Shown: positions 41,539-50,454 of the stretch, piece by piece
Layout of the letters: each line of letters begins with the position of its first letter
Position numbering within the stretch: position 1 is the stretch's first letter
Source of the DNA: Eisenbergiella sp900555195
GTDB taxonomy: Bacteria > Bacillota > Clostridia > Lachnospirales > Lachnospiraceae
NCBI GenBank assembly: GCA_902492555.1
Contig: CABUMH010000004.1
Span: 6,438 to 70,437 of the forward strand
Length of the DNA: 64,000 bases
Reading direction: 5' to 3'
Position numbers and translations under genes: made by a program
Notes under the pieces: model-generated
What the model was told of the DNA's origin: nothing
The model's database searches: none
The model's input: the letters and a program-made list of their open reading frames with translations, nothing else

Positions 41539-42290
41539 TGAGGCTCTTTCGCGCAGAACTATATAAAATCAGACACCGGCTGCTGTGGCTGCTGCCCGTC
41601 AGCGTTCCTTTCGCGCTGCTTATGCTGTGTGCAACCAACAGCTATCTCCGTAAACCGGAAGTATCCGGAAGCGGTTACTATACCGTGCTTTTCCACTACA
41701 CGATGTACAACACCATTTTCCTGCCCCTGATTCTGGCGGCCCTGGCAAGCCGGATCTGTGATGCGGAAAATAAAGGCAATACCTACAAGCTCCTGTGTAC
41801 CATGCAGCAGAAACACTCTCTTTTCCATATCAAGCTTTTGCTTGGCGCCCTTTATATTCTGCTCCTGACGGTCCTGGAAGCTCTGACCATGCTCTTTTTG
41901 GGGAAGATGCTGTCCTTTACGCAGCCCTTTCCCACCAAGTATTTCCTGATTTTCATAGGTGTGTTGTTTCTCGTCAGTTTCGTCCTGTTCCTGATGCAGC
42001 TGGTCTGCTCCCTGATGCTCTCCAATCAGCTGATTCCACTTTTCATCGGGCTTCTGGGAAGTCTTGTGGGCCTGTTTTCTGCCTTCTTCCCAATCGGCGA
42101 TCTGGCAGCTGCGGTTCCGTGGGGATATTATCTGATTGGCATGCCTTTCTCTTCCATGTATGACGAGCAGGCTCGTGTCACCTATTTTTATGCGGTTCCC
42201 TTTCGGTGGGGATATTTCGCCTGTTTTCTCGTAGCTGCGGCTGTGCTGTATTTTGTGGGAAAACGTCTGTTTCTGAAAAAGGAGGTCTGA
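41538..42290 (+). CDS. ABC transporter permease (lantibiotic-protection type, first subunit)
   Basis: A 250-residue protein with about six transmembrane segments (LLWLLPVSVPFALLMLCATN, YNTIFLPLILAALASRICDA, LLLGALYILLLTVLEALTML, FLIFIGVLFLVSFVLFLMQL and more). The segment DAENKGNTYKLLCTMQQKHS is typical of the LanE/MutE permease family. It is coupled to the ATPase gene (1-base overlap) and the second permease follows 4 bases later. Confidence 0.87.
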   Translation: MRLFRAELYKIRHRLLWLLPVSVPFALLMLCATNSYLRKPEVSGSGYYTVLFHYTMYNTIFLPLILAALASRICDAENKGNTYKLLCTMQQKHSLFHIKLLLGALYILLLTVLEALTMLFLGKMLSFTQPFPTKYFLIFIGVLFLVSFVLFLMQLVCSLMLSNQLIPLFIGLLGSLVGLFSAFFPIGDLAAAVPWGYYLIGMPFSSMYDEQARVTYFYAVPFRWGYFACFLVAAAVLYFVGKRLFLKKEV

Positions 42291-42293
42291 ATC

Positions 42294-43025
42294 ATGTTGT
42301 TTCGCTGTATACGCGCTGAGCTCATCAAGCTGAGGCGTTCGTTTATCTGGATCGTATTCCTGATCCTTCCTGTCATAAGCGCGGTCATGGGCTGTTTCAA
42401 TTATCTGCAGAACCTCGAAATCCTTACCTCTCAATGGTACAGCCTTTGGACCCAGGTGACGCTGTTTTATTCCAACTTCTTCTTTCCGCCCCTGATCGCC
42501 GTCTATTGTTCCTATCTGTGGCGGCTGGAGAATTTTAACCATAACAGAAATGCGCTGTTTACTTCTCCCATTCCCATATCCACGCTCTATATGTCCCAAT
42601 TTCTGGCCATCGCCGCCATCACCCTGGCGACGCAGCTGTGGATCGGCTGCCTGTATCTGATAATCGGGCTTCTGATCGGCCTTCCTGGCTTACCGCCTGC
42701 CCAGATCCTCTTCTGGCTGCTGCGCGGATGTATCGGAGGGCTGGCCATTGCCGCCCTGCAGCTGCTTCTCTCTGCAGTTTGGCGCAGCTTTGCCCTTCCG
42801 ATTGCCATCGCTCTTCTGGCAGGGGTCTTCGGAGTGGTCGTCTCCAGCGCCGGTTATGGGCTCTGTTTCCCGTATTCCTTAATGCTTCTGGGCATGAATG
42901 CCAACCGGCAGGAAGACATGCTCTCCGGCCAGGCCCCTCTTTTCTACATCAGCTGTTTTCTCTTCGTCCTTCTCTTCCTCACCGCAGGAATCCAATACCT
43001 GAAACGCACGGATGTGAAAGCTTGA
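42294..43025 (+). CDS. ABC transporter permease (lantibiotic-protection type, second subunit)
   Basis: A 243-residue permease with about six hydrophobic segments (FIWIVFLILPVISAVMGCFN, NFFFPPLIAVYCSYLWRLEN, LAIAAITLATQLWIGCLYLI, ALPIAIALLAGVFGVVVSSA). The N-terminus IRAELIKLRRSFIWIVFL and ENFNHNRNALFTSPIPISTL match LanG/MutG permeases. Third gene of the exporter operon. It converges with the beta-mannosidase gene 24 bases on. Confidence 0.87.
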   Translation: MLFRCIRAELIKLRRSFIWIVFLILPVISAVMGCFNYLQNLEILTSQWYSLWTQVTLFYSNFFFPPLIAVYCSYLWRLENFNHNRNALFTSPIPISTLYMSQFLAIAAITLATQLWIGCLYLIIGLLIGLPGLPPAQILFWLLRGCIGGLAIAALQLLLSAVWRSFALPIAIALLAGVFGVVVSSAGYGLCFPYSLMLLGMNANRQEDMLSGQAPLFYISCFLFVLLFLTAGIQYLKRTDVKA

Positions 43026-43048
43026 TTGCGGATGGCGGGCAGGGCTGC

Positions 43049-45616
43049 TCAGCCCTCCCGCATCCTGCACAGAGGCAGAACAAAACGTTCCTGATTCTGT
43101 GCTTCCACATACAGCGTCTTGGCTGCAAGTTCCCGCCAGGTAAGATGTGCAGGCAGTTGGATCCGGATTTCCTTTGTGCTGCCCGCATCCATATCAAAAT
43201 AATTGTCGCTGTAATCCGCTCTGACATCCAGAAGGTTCATCCGTACATTCCGCGCAAACCGATCCGCATGAAGGCAGACCGTCAGCTCATTCTTCCCGCT
43301 GCGCCGTCCTTCAGCCTGCAGGCGGGCGGCAGGCAGTTCTATCCTATCATCCTCATTGATATCCGCATAATAATAGCGGTTCTCATAGCTGCCCTCTTCC
43401 GTAAGGAAGGTGAGTTTCAGATATTCCTGGAAAGGCCTTTCCGTATGGCATTCCTCTGCTGAAAGGACTGCCAGCTGTGTGGCGGCATCTTCCCCGGCGA
43501 AACAATCCCACTCCTGCTTCCACAGGCTGGTTCCATAGAAGTCCTTCCGTTCCGCCACCAGCGTCCCTTTCTTTCCCTGCAGCAGTTCGTTCACTGCATA
43601 AACCCTGCATCCCTCTCCCTCTTCCACGCTCAGGAGCAGGAAATCTTCATAGGCGCGCCGTGTGTAATAATAGGCCATTTTTGTGTTGCCATACATATCA
43701 ATCGAGCACATATGGGACGGGAACATATAATCTTCCGGGCTGTCCGCCAGCGGATCGTTGAATTTCCAATACAGCGTTCCTTCACAGGTTCCCTTCAGGC
43801 TGCGGAAGTATTCGATCCAATACTTGAGTGCCATGGAATGAAACAGCTGGCTGTAATAAATCGCCCGATCCATATCCGCTGCTTCCAGGTACTTTTTGCA
43901 GGAGGGAAGCAGCTTGATCAGTTCCTCCGGATGGCGCAGCCTTTCTCTGCGGAAATTATAGCGGTAATATGTGTCCTTCTCCGGAAGGCTGATGAAGCCG
44001 AATTCACTCATGAAACGGGGCCTGAAGCCAAGGATCCTTTTATAATAGTTTTTGCCGTAATCCCGGTAGGCGTTCACACCTGGATCCGCGGACATGATAT
44101 AAATATGCTGGTCGCCCTGGTAGGGGGAGGAGGGATTGTCGCCTCCTTTATATTCCTCATCCGGACTGCAGGGGGACGTGGGGAGATAATGGCGGTGCGG
44201 ATCCAATCTGGCACAGGCTTCCTTCAATACCTGATTGCTGATCTTATCCTTCTGGAATTCATAATCCCTGCCCGCCCATCCATAGGCCTGACCGTTCTCA
44301 TTGTCCCCCGCCCAGACCGCCAGACAGGTATAATTACGGTACCGACAGATCACCTCTTCCGCCTCTTCTTTCACATTTTCCAGGAACGCTTCATCCTGAG
44401 GATAGATTCCGCAGGCAAACATGAAATCATTCCACAGCAGAATGCCCAGTTCATCGCACAGTTCGTACATGCTCGGATCTGCATAGATCCCGCCTCCCCA
44501 GATTCGCAGCATGCTCAGATTGCCTTTTGCCGCCCGATCAAGCAGGTATGCCGTCTCCTCCCTGCGAATATCCGTATAAATCATCCTGGAGGGAACCCAG
44601 TTCGCTCCCCTGACAAAAATCTCCCTGCCGTTTATTGCGAACTGGAAGGATCTTCCATCCGGCTGCTGCTTCTTTCTGATCTCTATCGTCCGGATTCCGA
44701 ATTTCTGCCGCTTCTCGTCCAGAACCTGCCCGTCCTTCATCAAAGTAAGCCTGAAGTCATACAGCGTCTGCTCTCCGTAAGGCCTGGGCCACCACAGCTT
44801 CGGCCCATCCACCGCCAGCATCAGTTTTCTGCGCTCTCCTGCCGTCCCGCAGGCGAGCTCCGCTTCGGCTGCTCTATGCCCGTCCAGCATCAATTCCGCC
44901 CTATAGCAGCATCCGTCCAGCTCCATGCCCGCAGGGCAGTCCGCTCCCGCTTCCACAGCCACCAGAGCCCTTCCGTCCTCCAATGCCTCTGTATACAGAT
45001 AATACGGCGCCAGCCTCACGCCTTCGCGCATCTCAATTCCGATATCCTTCCAGATACCGCAGGTCACCGTCCTGCCGCAGAAGTCCCAGGAATAATTCAT
45101 CTGAGCCTTCCTTGCAAATATCCGGTCACTGGTAGTGATGGAGAAAATTCCCTTCTCATCCATATCCTTCACATATTCGGACGGGGAATAGAAACGGATC
45201 ACCAGGACGTTGCGATCCCCCCGCTTTATGGTCTCTCCGATCTCCTTCCGGAACGTCCGAAACATATTTTGCCCATGGCCCAACAGCTTTCCATTCAGAT
45301 ACAGGTCACAGAAGGTATCCAGCCCTTGGCAGGTGAGCTGGCATTCCCCTTCTCCCAGCTCTTCCGGCGAAATATAGAATTCCTTATAATATACCCAGTC
45401 CCTCTCTTCAACCCAAGCATCTTCTCCTTCTTCTTTATTATACACATGTCCCCGCAGAAACCCTTCTCTTCGCAGGGTTGTATGGATATCTTCCGGCACC
45501 TGCGCAGTAAGCCATCCTTCCGGCACAAAATGGTCGGACAGGATCTCTCCTATCTCGCTTTTGAACGGCACATGATTTACCTTCCATTCTCCGTTTAATG
45601 AAATATACATTCTCAA
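43049..45616 (-). CDS. GH2 beta-mannosidase
   Basis: An 855-residue cytoplasmic glycosidase of the GH2 beta-mannosidase group, releasing mannose from beta-mannosides. Domains in order: jelly-roll start MYISLNGEWKVNHVPFKSEI, an Ig-like domain, then the barrel with GANWVPSRMIYTDIRREETA and RIWGGGIYADPSMYELCDEL. The acid/base glutamate is in LAVWAGDNENGQAYG and the nucleophile in PRFMSEFGFISLP. A C-terminal beta-sandwich follows. GGGAGGG precedes the start. It is downstream of the sugar ABC transporter genes but separated by a terminator (45705-45740), so it is expressed by readthrough or its own weak promoter. Confidence 0.94.
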   Translation of the reverse strand: MRMYISLNGEWKVNHVPFKSEIGEILSDHFVPEGWLTAQVPEDIHTTLRREGFLRGHVYNKEEGEDAWVEERDWVYYKEFYISPEELGEGECQLTCQGLDTFCDLYLNGKLLGHGQNMFRTFRKEIGETIKRGDRNVLVIRFYSPSEYVKDMDEKGIFSITTSDRIFARKAQMNYSWDFCGRTVTCGIWKDIGIEMREGVRLAPYYLYTEALEDGRALVAVEAGADCPAGMELDGCCYRAELMLDGHRAAEAELACGTAGERRKLMLAVDGPKLWWPRPYGEQTLYDFRLTLMKDGQVLDEKRQKFGIRTIEIRKKQQPDGRSFQFAINGREIFVRGANWVPSRMIYTDIRREETAYLLDRAAKGNLSMLRIWGGGIYADPSMYELCDELGILLWNDFMFACGIYPQDEAFLENVKEEAEEVICRYRNYTCLAVWAGDNENGQAYGWAGRDYEFQKDKISNQVLKEACARLDPHRHYLPTSPCSPDEEYKGGDNPSSPYQGDQHIYIMSADPGVNAYRDYGKNYYKRILGFRPRFMSEFGFISLPEKDTYYRYNFRRERLRHPEELIKLLPSCKKYLEAADMDRAIYYSQLFHSMALKYWIEYFRSLKGTCEGTLYWKFNDPLADSPEDYMFPSHMCSIDMYGNTKMAYYYTRRAYEDFLLLSVEEGEGCRVYAVNELLQGKKGTLVAERKDFYGTSLWKQEWDCFAGEDAATQLAVLSAEECHTERPFQEYLKLTFLTEEGSYENRYYYADINEDDRIELPAARLQAEGRRSGKNELTVCLHADRFARNVRMNLLDVRADYSDNYFDMDAGSTKEIRIQLPAHLTWRELAAKTLYVEAQNQERFVLPLCRMREG

Positions 45617-45658
45617 GCCCTCCCTATTTATGAATGCGATAGGACCGTCCTCATGACG

Positions 45659-45696
45659 GTATGCCCGCCCTATGGCAGTATGCCCGCCCTATGGCG
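45659..45696. repeat. Tandem duplication of 19 bases
   Basis: GTATGCCCGCCCTATGGC is repeated directly (45659-45677 and 45678-45696). It lies between the ABC operon terminator and the beta-mannosidase start. It may affect expression of that gene or be a neutral slippage product. Confidence 0.6.
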
Positions 45697-45704
45697 GGCA
45701 GAAA

Positions 45705-45740
45705 AAAGGGCGAAAACAGCCCGCGCCATTTTCGCCCTTT
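45705..45740 (-). terminator. Terminator between the sugar ABC operon and beta-mannosidase
   Basis: AAAGGGCGAAAA (45705-45716) and TTTTCGCCCTTT (45729-45740) pair perfectly around a 12-base loop. The minus strand continues TTTTTTCTG. Strong, and also plausible in the opposite direction. Confidence 0.75.
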
Positions 45741-45787
45741 ATTTCATTCTATTTATCCGAACCGGCATGCTCCTGCCAATCCGCTCC

Positions 45788-46627
45788 TTATCCCTTTACG
45801 CCGGAATAAGCGATACCGTCAACGATATACTTCTGGGCGATGATATAGATGATTACCACCGGAATCAGGGATACCACCGTACCTGCCATGATCGCACCGT
45901 AGTTGGTGTCAAATTCTCTCTTGAACGTTGCCAGTCCAAGCTGGATGGTGCGGTTTGCCTCTTTGTCCAGGTAGATCATAGGACCCATGTAATCGTTCCA
46001 CACATTGTTAAAGGTCAGCACAACCAGCGTTGCCAGACCATTCTTGGTCAACGGCAAAATCACCTTCGCGTAGATTCCTACGGGCCCGCACCCGTCAATT
46101 TTGGCCGCTTCTCCCAAGCTGTCCGGTATGCTCAACATATTCTGCCTCAGGATGAATACGCCGAATACGCTGAACGCTCCTGTCAGAATCAGGGACAGAT
46201 GGTTATCATACAGACCCAGTTTCTGAATCACGATGAACTGAGGGATCATGATCGCGTGCCACGGAACCATCATTGTTCCCAGATAAGCAAGGAACAACGT
46301 ATCCCTTCCAGGGAAACGCAGCTTGGAAAACGCATACGCAGCCATGGAACAAGTGATCACCTGCAAAATCGTAATGATAATGGTGATCTTGGCCGTATTT
46401 AAGAAATACAGCGGGAACGGAATTTCTTCCACAATACTGCGATAGTTATCGAGATGGAAGGTCTCAGGAATCCATTTAATCGGAACCGAGAAAATCTCCG
46501 TTTTCAGCTTAAAAGAAGCGCTCAGCATCCAAACAAAAGGAACAATCATAATATAGGCAACCGCAAGAGCGATCAGAAAGAGAATAATATCGCTGGGCTT
46601 GATCTTTCTTTTCTTTTTTACCTTCAT
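45788..46627 (-). CDS. Sugar ABC transporter permease (MalG/LacG-type)
   Basis: A 279-residue inner-membrane permease. Six transmembrane segments are visible (DIILFLIALAVAYIMIVPFV to LIPVVIIYIIAQKYIVDGIA). The EAA loop EAAKIDGCGPVGIYAKVILP (about residues 180-199) contacts the ATPase. It should import oligosaccharides with the preceding permease. No ATPase gene is present here; such clusters often share MsmK elsewhere. Confidence 0.94.
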   Translation of the reverse strand: MKVKKKRKIKPSDIILFLIALAVAYIMIVPFVWMLSASFKLKTEIFSVPIKWIPETFHLDNYRSIVEEIPFPLYFLNTAKITIIITILQVITCSMAAYAFSKLRFPGRDTLFLAYLGTMMVPWHAIMIPQFIVIQKLGLYDNHLSLILTGAFSVFGVFILRQNMLSIPDSLGEAAKIDGCGPVGIYAKVILPLTKNGLATLVVLTFNNVWNDYMGPMIYLDKEANRTIQLGLATFKREFDTNYGAIMAGTVVSLIPVVIIYIIAQKYIVDGIAYSGVKG

Positions 46628-46643
46628 AGCTCTTCTCCCTTCC

Positions 46644-47558
46644 TTACTCTACAACCCATTTCTTCTGTCCCCGCCACTGGATCAACGTGATGATGAAAAT
46701 GATCAGGAACAGGAAATAACCAATTGCCGCGCCATATCCCATTCTTCCGTATTTAAACGCTTCCTGATAGATACGCATAACCAAAACCTGCGTCGCCCTT
46801 CCTGGCCCGCCTTCCGTTGTTACGTTAATAATATCGAATACCTGGAAGGAAGCGATGAAGGTCAGAATCGTCACCATGAAAGTGGTGGGTGAAAGCATCG
46901 GCCAGGTCACATTCCAGAACGCCTGCCAGGAATTAGCCCCGTCAATCTTCGCCGCTTCATACAGATGGCTGGGAATATTTTTCAGGCCTCCCATAAACAT
47001 AATCATATAATAGCCTGCTTGTTTCCATACAACTACGATTACAACCGTAAGCAATGCCGTTGAGGTTCCCCAGAACCATTTTGGCGGGTTGTCAATTCCA
47101 AGTACATTCATCAGGAACTGATTGACCGGTCCTTTTTTGCTGTCGAAAATCTGAAGCCATACACAGCCTACCGCAACCATGGATGTCAGGTTGGGGAAGA
47201 AATAAATCGTCTGAAATGCGCTTCCTCCAAACATCTTCCTGTTCAGCATCAGCGCAAGAAGCAGTGCAAACAGAATGGTAAGCGGAACGCTGGTCAGGGA
47301 ATAGAACAGGTTGTTCTGCAGTGCGATCTTAAAATCGCTGTCCGTGAACATCTTCAGATAGTTGTCAAATCCCACAAAGTTCGCGCTGCCAAATCCCGTA
47401 TAGTCGGTCAGGCTGATAATAAAGCCCATGATTACCGGAATTCCGGTAAAGACCAGAAAGCCTATAAAGTTCGGGAGCAGGAACAGATATCCGGCCATCC
47501 ACTCTCTTCTGTTAAGGCGGCTACTTTTCTTTTTTGCCACATTTGCAACCATGATCAC
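46644..47558 (-). CDS. Sugar ABC transporter permease (MalF/LacF-type)
   Basis: A 304-residue permease with six transmembrane segments (WMAGYLFLLPNFIGFLVFTG and following). The EAA loop is YEAAKIDGANSWQAFWNVTW near residue 205-224. It pairs with the MalG-type permease that begins 17 bases downstream. The order binding protein - MalF - MalG is standard for carbohydrate uptake family 1 transporters. Confidence 0.94.
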   Translation of the reverse strand: MIMVANVAKKKSSRLNRREWMAGYLFLLPNFIGFLVFTGIPVIMGFIISLTDYTGFGSANFVGFDNYLKMFTDSDFKIALQNNLFYSLTSVPLTILFALLLALMLNRKMFGGSAFQTIYFFPNLTSMVAVGCVWLQIFDSKKGPVNQFLMNVLGIDNPPKWFWGTSTALLTVVIVVVWKQAGYYMIMFMGGLKNIPSHLYEAAKIDGANSWQAFWNVTWPMLSPTTFMVTILTFIASFQVFDIINVTTEGGPGRATQVLVMRIYQEAFKYGRMGYGAAIGYFLFLIIFIITLIQWRGQKKWVVE

Positions 47559-47581
47559 ACCTCCCGTATCCTTTCATATGA

Positions 47582-47617
47582 ATGCCCGGTGTTCCAGCTA
47601 GCTGAAACGCCGGGCAT
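47582..47617 (-). other. Intercistronic hairpin between binding-protein and permease genes
   Basis: ATGCCCGGTGTTCCAG (47582-47597) and CTGAAACGCCGGGCAT (47602-47617) pair with two mismatches around loop CTAG. There is no T run, so it is probably a stabilising stem that protects upstream binding-protein mRNA, as in mal operons. Confidence 0.6.
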
Positions 47618-47633
47618 CAACTGTCATTCCATC

Positions 47634-48887
47634 TTATTTGTTGCTAATCTCTTCTCTTCTCGCCTTAAAGTTATCAAATGCCTCGTCGATGGTGCAGTTT
47701 CCAATCAGATACTCGGTGATTTCAGCTTTATACGCTTCCTTCAACTCATTGTAGTAATCTTCGTTGCCATCTTCGCTGTTAACCACTGCATCGAATACAT
47801 ATTCCGTACCCGGTGTGGTTACGCTCTGCTTATAGGTCTCCAGAGCCGTTTCGCTGGGATATGCAGGAACGGATGCATTCTCCGCATAAATCTTCGCGCC
47901 TTCTTCGCTGTAGTTACAGAATTTGATGAAGTCAAATACTACTTCCGGATGTTCTGTCTTGGCATTGATACAGTAAGCCGCAGTGGAACCAACGGTGCTG
48001 TTCAGTTCTACATCCTCAAAGTGCGGCAGGGGAGCTGCGCACCACTCGAACTGGGGATCGGAATCGGGGAAGAGCAGGAAGGTCCAGTCGCCGTTCAGCA
48101 TCATATAAGTGTTTCCTTCTGCGAAAATCGCGTTTACATCGAAGGAACCGGACATCTCTTCCAGGCTCATGTTGGACTGATCTTCGTTGTAGATTCTGTT
48201 CAGGAATTCCACATATTCTTTGGTTCTGGTCAGGTTCTCATCTGTCAGATACTCACCTACCGCAGCCGCTCCGGTATTCATGATCCAGTTTACAGCAATA
48301 CCGCCCCTGAGTTCATCCGTGTTCAGCTGTGCACACAGATCTGCGTACTCATCCCAGGTAAGGTCAATCGGGTAGTCAACGCCAGCAGCGTCAAACAGAT
48401 CCTTGTTGTACCACAGCAGCCAGCAGGACTTGGTGGTGCACAGTCCGTAGGTCTTGCCGCCGGTCTGATATGCTTCACCCATCTGTCCGTAATCTTCAAA
48501 GTTCACGTCATTGGCAGCCATCAGATCATCCAGCGCCAGCAGCGCGCCGCCGTTTGCCATCTGTCTTACCTGGTCTCCGCCTCTTATCCACATTACGTCA
48601 ACATCAGCGCCGCCAGAAAGCATTACCTTGATTTTATCGTCATAGTCGTCATTTGCAATAATGGAAACATTAACCTGTACATTGGGATGTGCCGCCATAT
48701 AAGCTTCCGCCTGCAGGTTTGCCACTTTCTCGTTATCAGAATGCTCATAGAAGTTCAGAACGATCTTCTCTTCGCTGTCCGCGCTGCCGGAATCCGCAGC
48801 CGCTTCACTAAGGTTCCTTCCAATTTTTGTGCTATCTGTATAAATAGCAAATTTTGTCACACCCTGCGGCGAACACAATTCCATCTG
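47634..48887 (-). pseudogene. Sugar-binding protein of the ABC transporter, signal peptide lost
   Basis: The mature part is a normal family 1 solute-binding protein: KIVLNFYEHSDNEKVANLQA, VDVMWIRGGDQVRQMANGGA, KSCWLLWYNKDLFDAAGVDY and EGNTYMMLNGDWTFLLFPDS. An acidic serine linker (SEAAADSGSADSEE), which normally follows the lipid-anchored cysteine, is present. Upstream, no hydrophobic signal or lipobox exists in frame, only MELCSPQGVTKFAIYTDSTK. The reading is open to 48965, inside the upstream gene's terminator. It looks like a small in-frame deletion that removed the start and signal. Such a protein could not be exported. Confidence 0.65.
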
Positions 48888-48898
48888 CTTTCCGCATG

Positions 48899-48932
48899 CA
48901 AAAAGGCCGCCGCACATTTTATGCGGACGGCC
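48899..48932 (-). terminator. Terminator between the two binding-protein genes
   Basis: On the minus strand GGCCGTCCGCAT and ATGTGCGGCGGCC pair (one bulge) and are followed by TTTTTGC. It begins inside the last codons of the upstream binding-protein gene. Confidence 0.65.
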
Positions 48933-50226
48933 TGAGTACCTCTCGTCGCTCTTCTTCAAAATCATCCATCACATGCCGAATGCTGTCTTCTCCGGACAAA
49001 TATTTATCAGCATATTCCTTAAACATGCTGAGCAGCCTGTCATATCCATACCACATGGGCTGTTCCTGAATCTTTTTTGCATCAAAGAAGATATCAGAAT
49101 GTTTCGTTCCGGAAGCCTCAGCGTAGATTTCTACAATCTCATCGCTGGAAAATGCAGGTATGACCGCATTTCTCGCATAGATTTCCGCTCCCTGCTGCCC
49201 GCTGAGAAAGGTGAGGAACTCAAAGGCTTCGTCCGGCCTGCTACATGTGGAAGTGATCGCAGCAAACTGATACATCCCCACCGTGGTTCCCACTTCCACC
49301 CCTTCCGGGACGGGCAGCGGCGCGATGTCCCAGTCAGGCACAGAATGTCCTGCTGATTCATCTTCCAGCAGCATATTCACGAGCCATTCTCCGTTCACCA
49401 TCATCGCGATATTTCCTTTTTCAAAGTCATATCTGCAGTCATCTCCCCGGTCTTTGATCTGCTCATGGGGCACATGCGTTCCGGATTCGTACAAACGGTT
49501 CAGAAGTTCCAGGCTCTCCTCCACCGGTTCCAGGTCATCATCCAGGAGATAGTAGCCGCTCTGAATCGCACTCATATGGTATATCCACGGCGGAAAATAA
49601 CCGCCCCAAACCTGAGCCTCTCCCTCTCCCCAGGTCATCTGCTCCGCCAGTGCCAGATATTCCTCCCAGGTCATTTCACCTGGATAAGGTATGCCCACCT
49701 CATCAAAGAGTTCCTTGTTATAGTAAAGCACCCAGCAGGTGCTCCGGGTAGGAACGGCATAATATTCTCCCTGATAGATGATCTCGTTATACATATTCCC
49801 AAAAGCGGTCACATCCAGTTCGCCGTTTTTCAAATACTGCGACAGGCCAAGCAAAGCTCCCTTGCTCTTCATCTCCACCAGATTGGCATTTCCCCGCAGC
49901 CCCACCAAATCCGCACCACAGTCCGGATCGTAATTGGCAAGCCATTCTTCATGCTCGTCATTAGGTATCACATGCAGACGCACGGCTTCCCAGCCCTTCA
50001 GCATGTTATAAGCCTCCGTCACCTGCCGCACATAGCTCTCTTCATCACTCCAAATATAGAAGTTCAGCGTTTCCTATTCTTCCAGTGCCACTGTCATCTG
50101 CGTCTCATCCGCTTCATCCGCGGCCGCACAGCCAGAAAGAGGCAGACAGATGAGCAGATACCAAAAGGCACAGTAAAACCAGGCGAACGGATGACGTACA
50201 CGAAGATCTTTTTGCTTATCTTTCAT
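48919..50226 (-). pseudogene. Second sugar-binding lipoprotein, interrupted by an in-frame amber codon
   Basis: ATG 50226 (behind GGGAGCGAAC) begins a lipoprotein signal ending LICLPLSGCAAADEADETQM. After VALEE a TAG at 50074-50076 stops the frame. The same frame continues without shift as ETLNFYIWSDEESYVRQVTE and a complete binding-protein domain (TCWVLYYNKELFDEVGIPYP, EKGNIAMMVNGEWLVNMLLE) to 48919. So one point mutation, for instance CAG to TAG, splits a 435-codon gene. It is paralogous to the binding protein just downstream. It might be read through, but I see no sign that the organism uses amber as sense. Confidence 0.8.
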
Positions 50227-50410
50227 GTTCGCTCCCATCTGCGCGCCTTGGCGCGCGTATAAAATCACGGACAGGGAAAATTCGCTTCTTCTCCCATTAT
50301 CTCTCTTGCACCTGAACAGACATCCGCCTGCTCTTTGAAACTCCCTCTCAAACTTCCCTCCATATCCTCTTGCCCCCCCTACAATCGTATGGCATACTTG
50401 TCGTAGATCA

Positions 50411-50439
50411 AGTTTAGCTTATTTTTAGGGTAATTTCAA
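50411..50439 (-). promoter_or_regulatory. Promoter of the sugar ABC operon
   Basis: On the minus strand TTGAAA (50439-50434), 17 bases, TAAACT (50416-50411). It lies in the spacer shared with the divergent histidine kinase gene. Confidence 0.55.
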
Positions 50440-50454
50440 CGCAAAGAGGGAGCC

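Noticed and set aside
43712..45598. A 628-residue open frame on the plus strand
   Set aside because: Antisense to the GH2 beta-mannosidase. No start signal or known motif.
45659..45696. Two direct repeats as a possible CRISPR start
   Set aside because: Only two units, no spacers, and no cas genes in the window.
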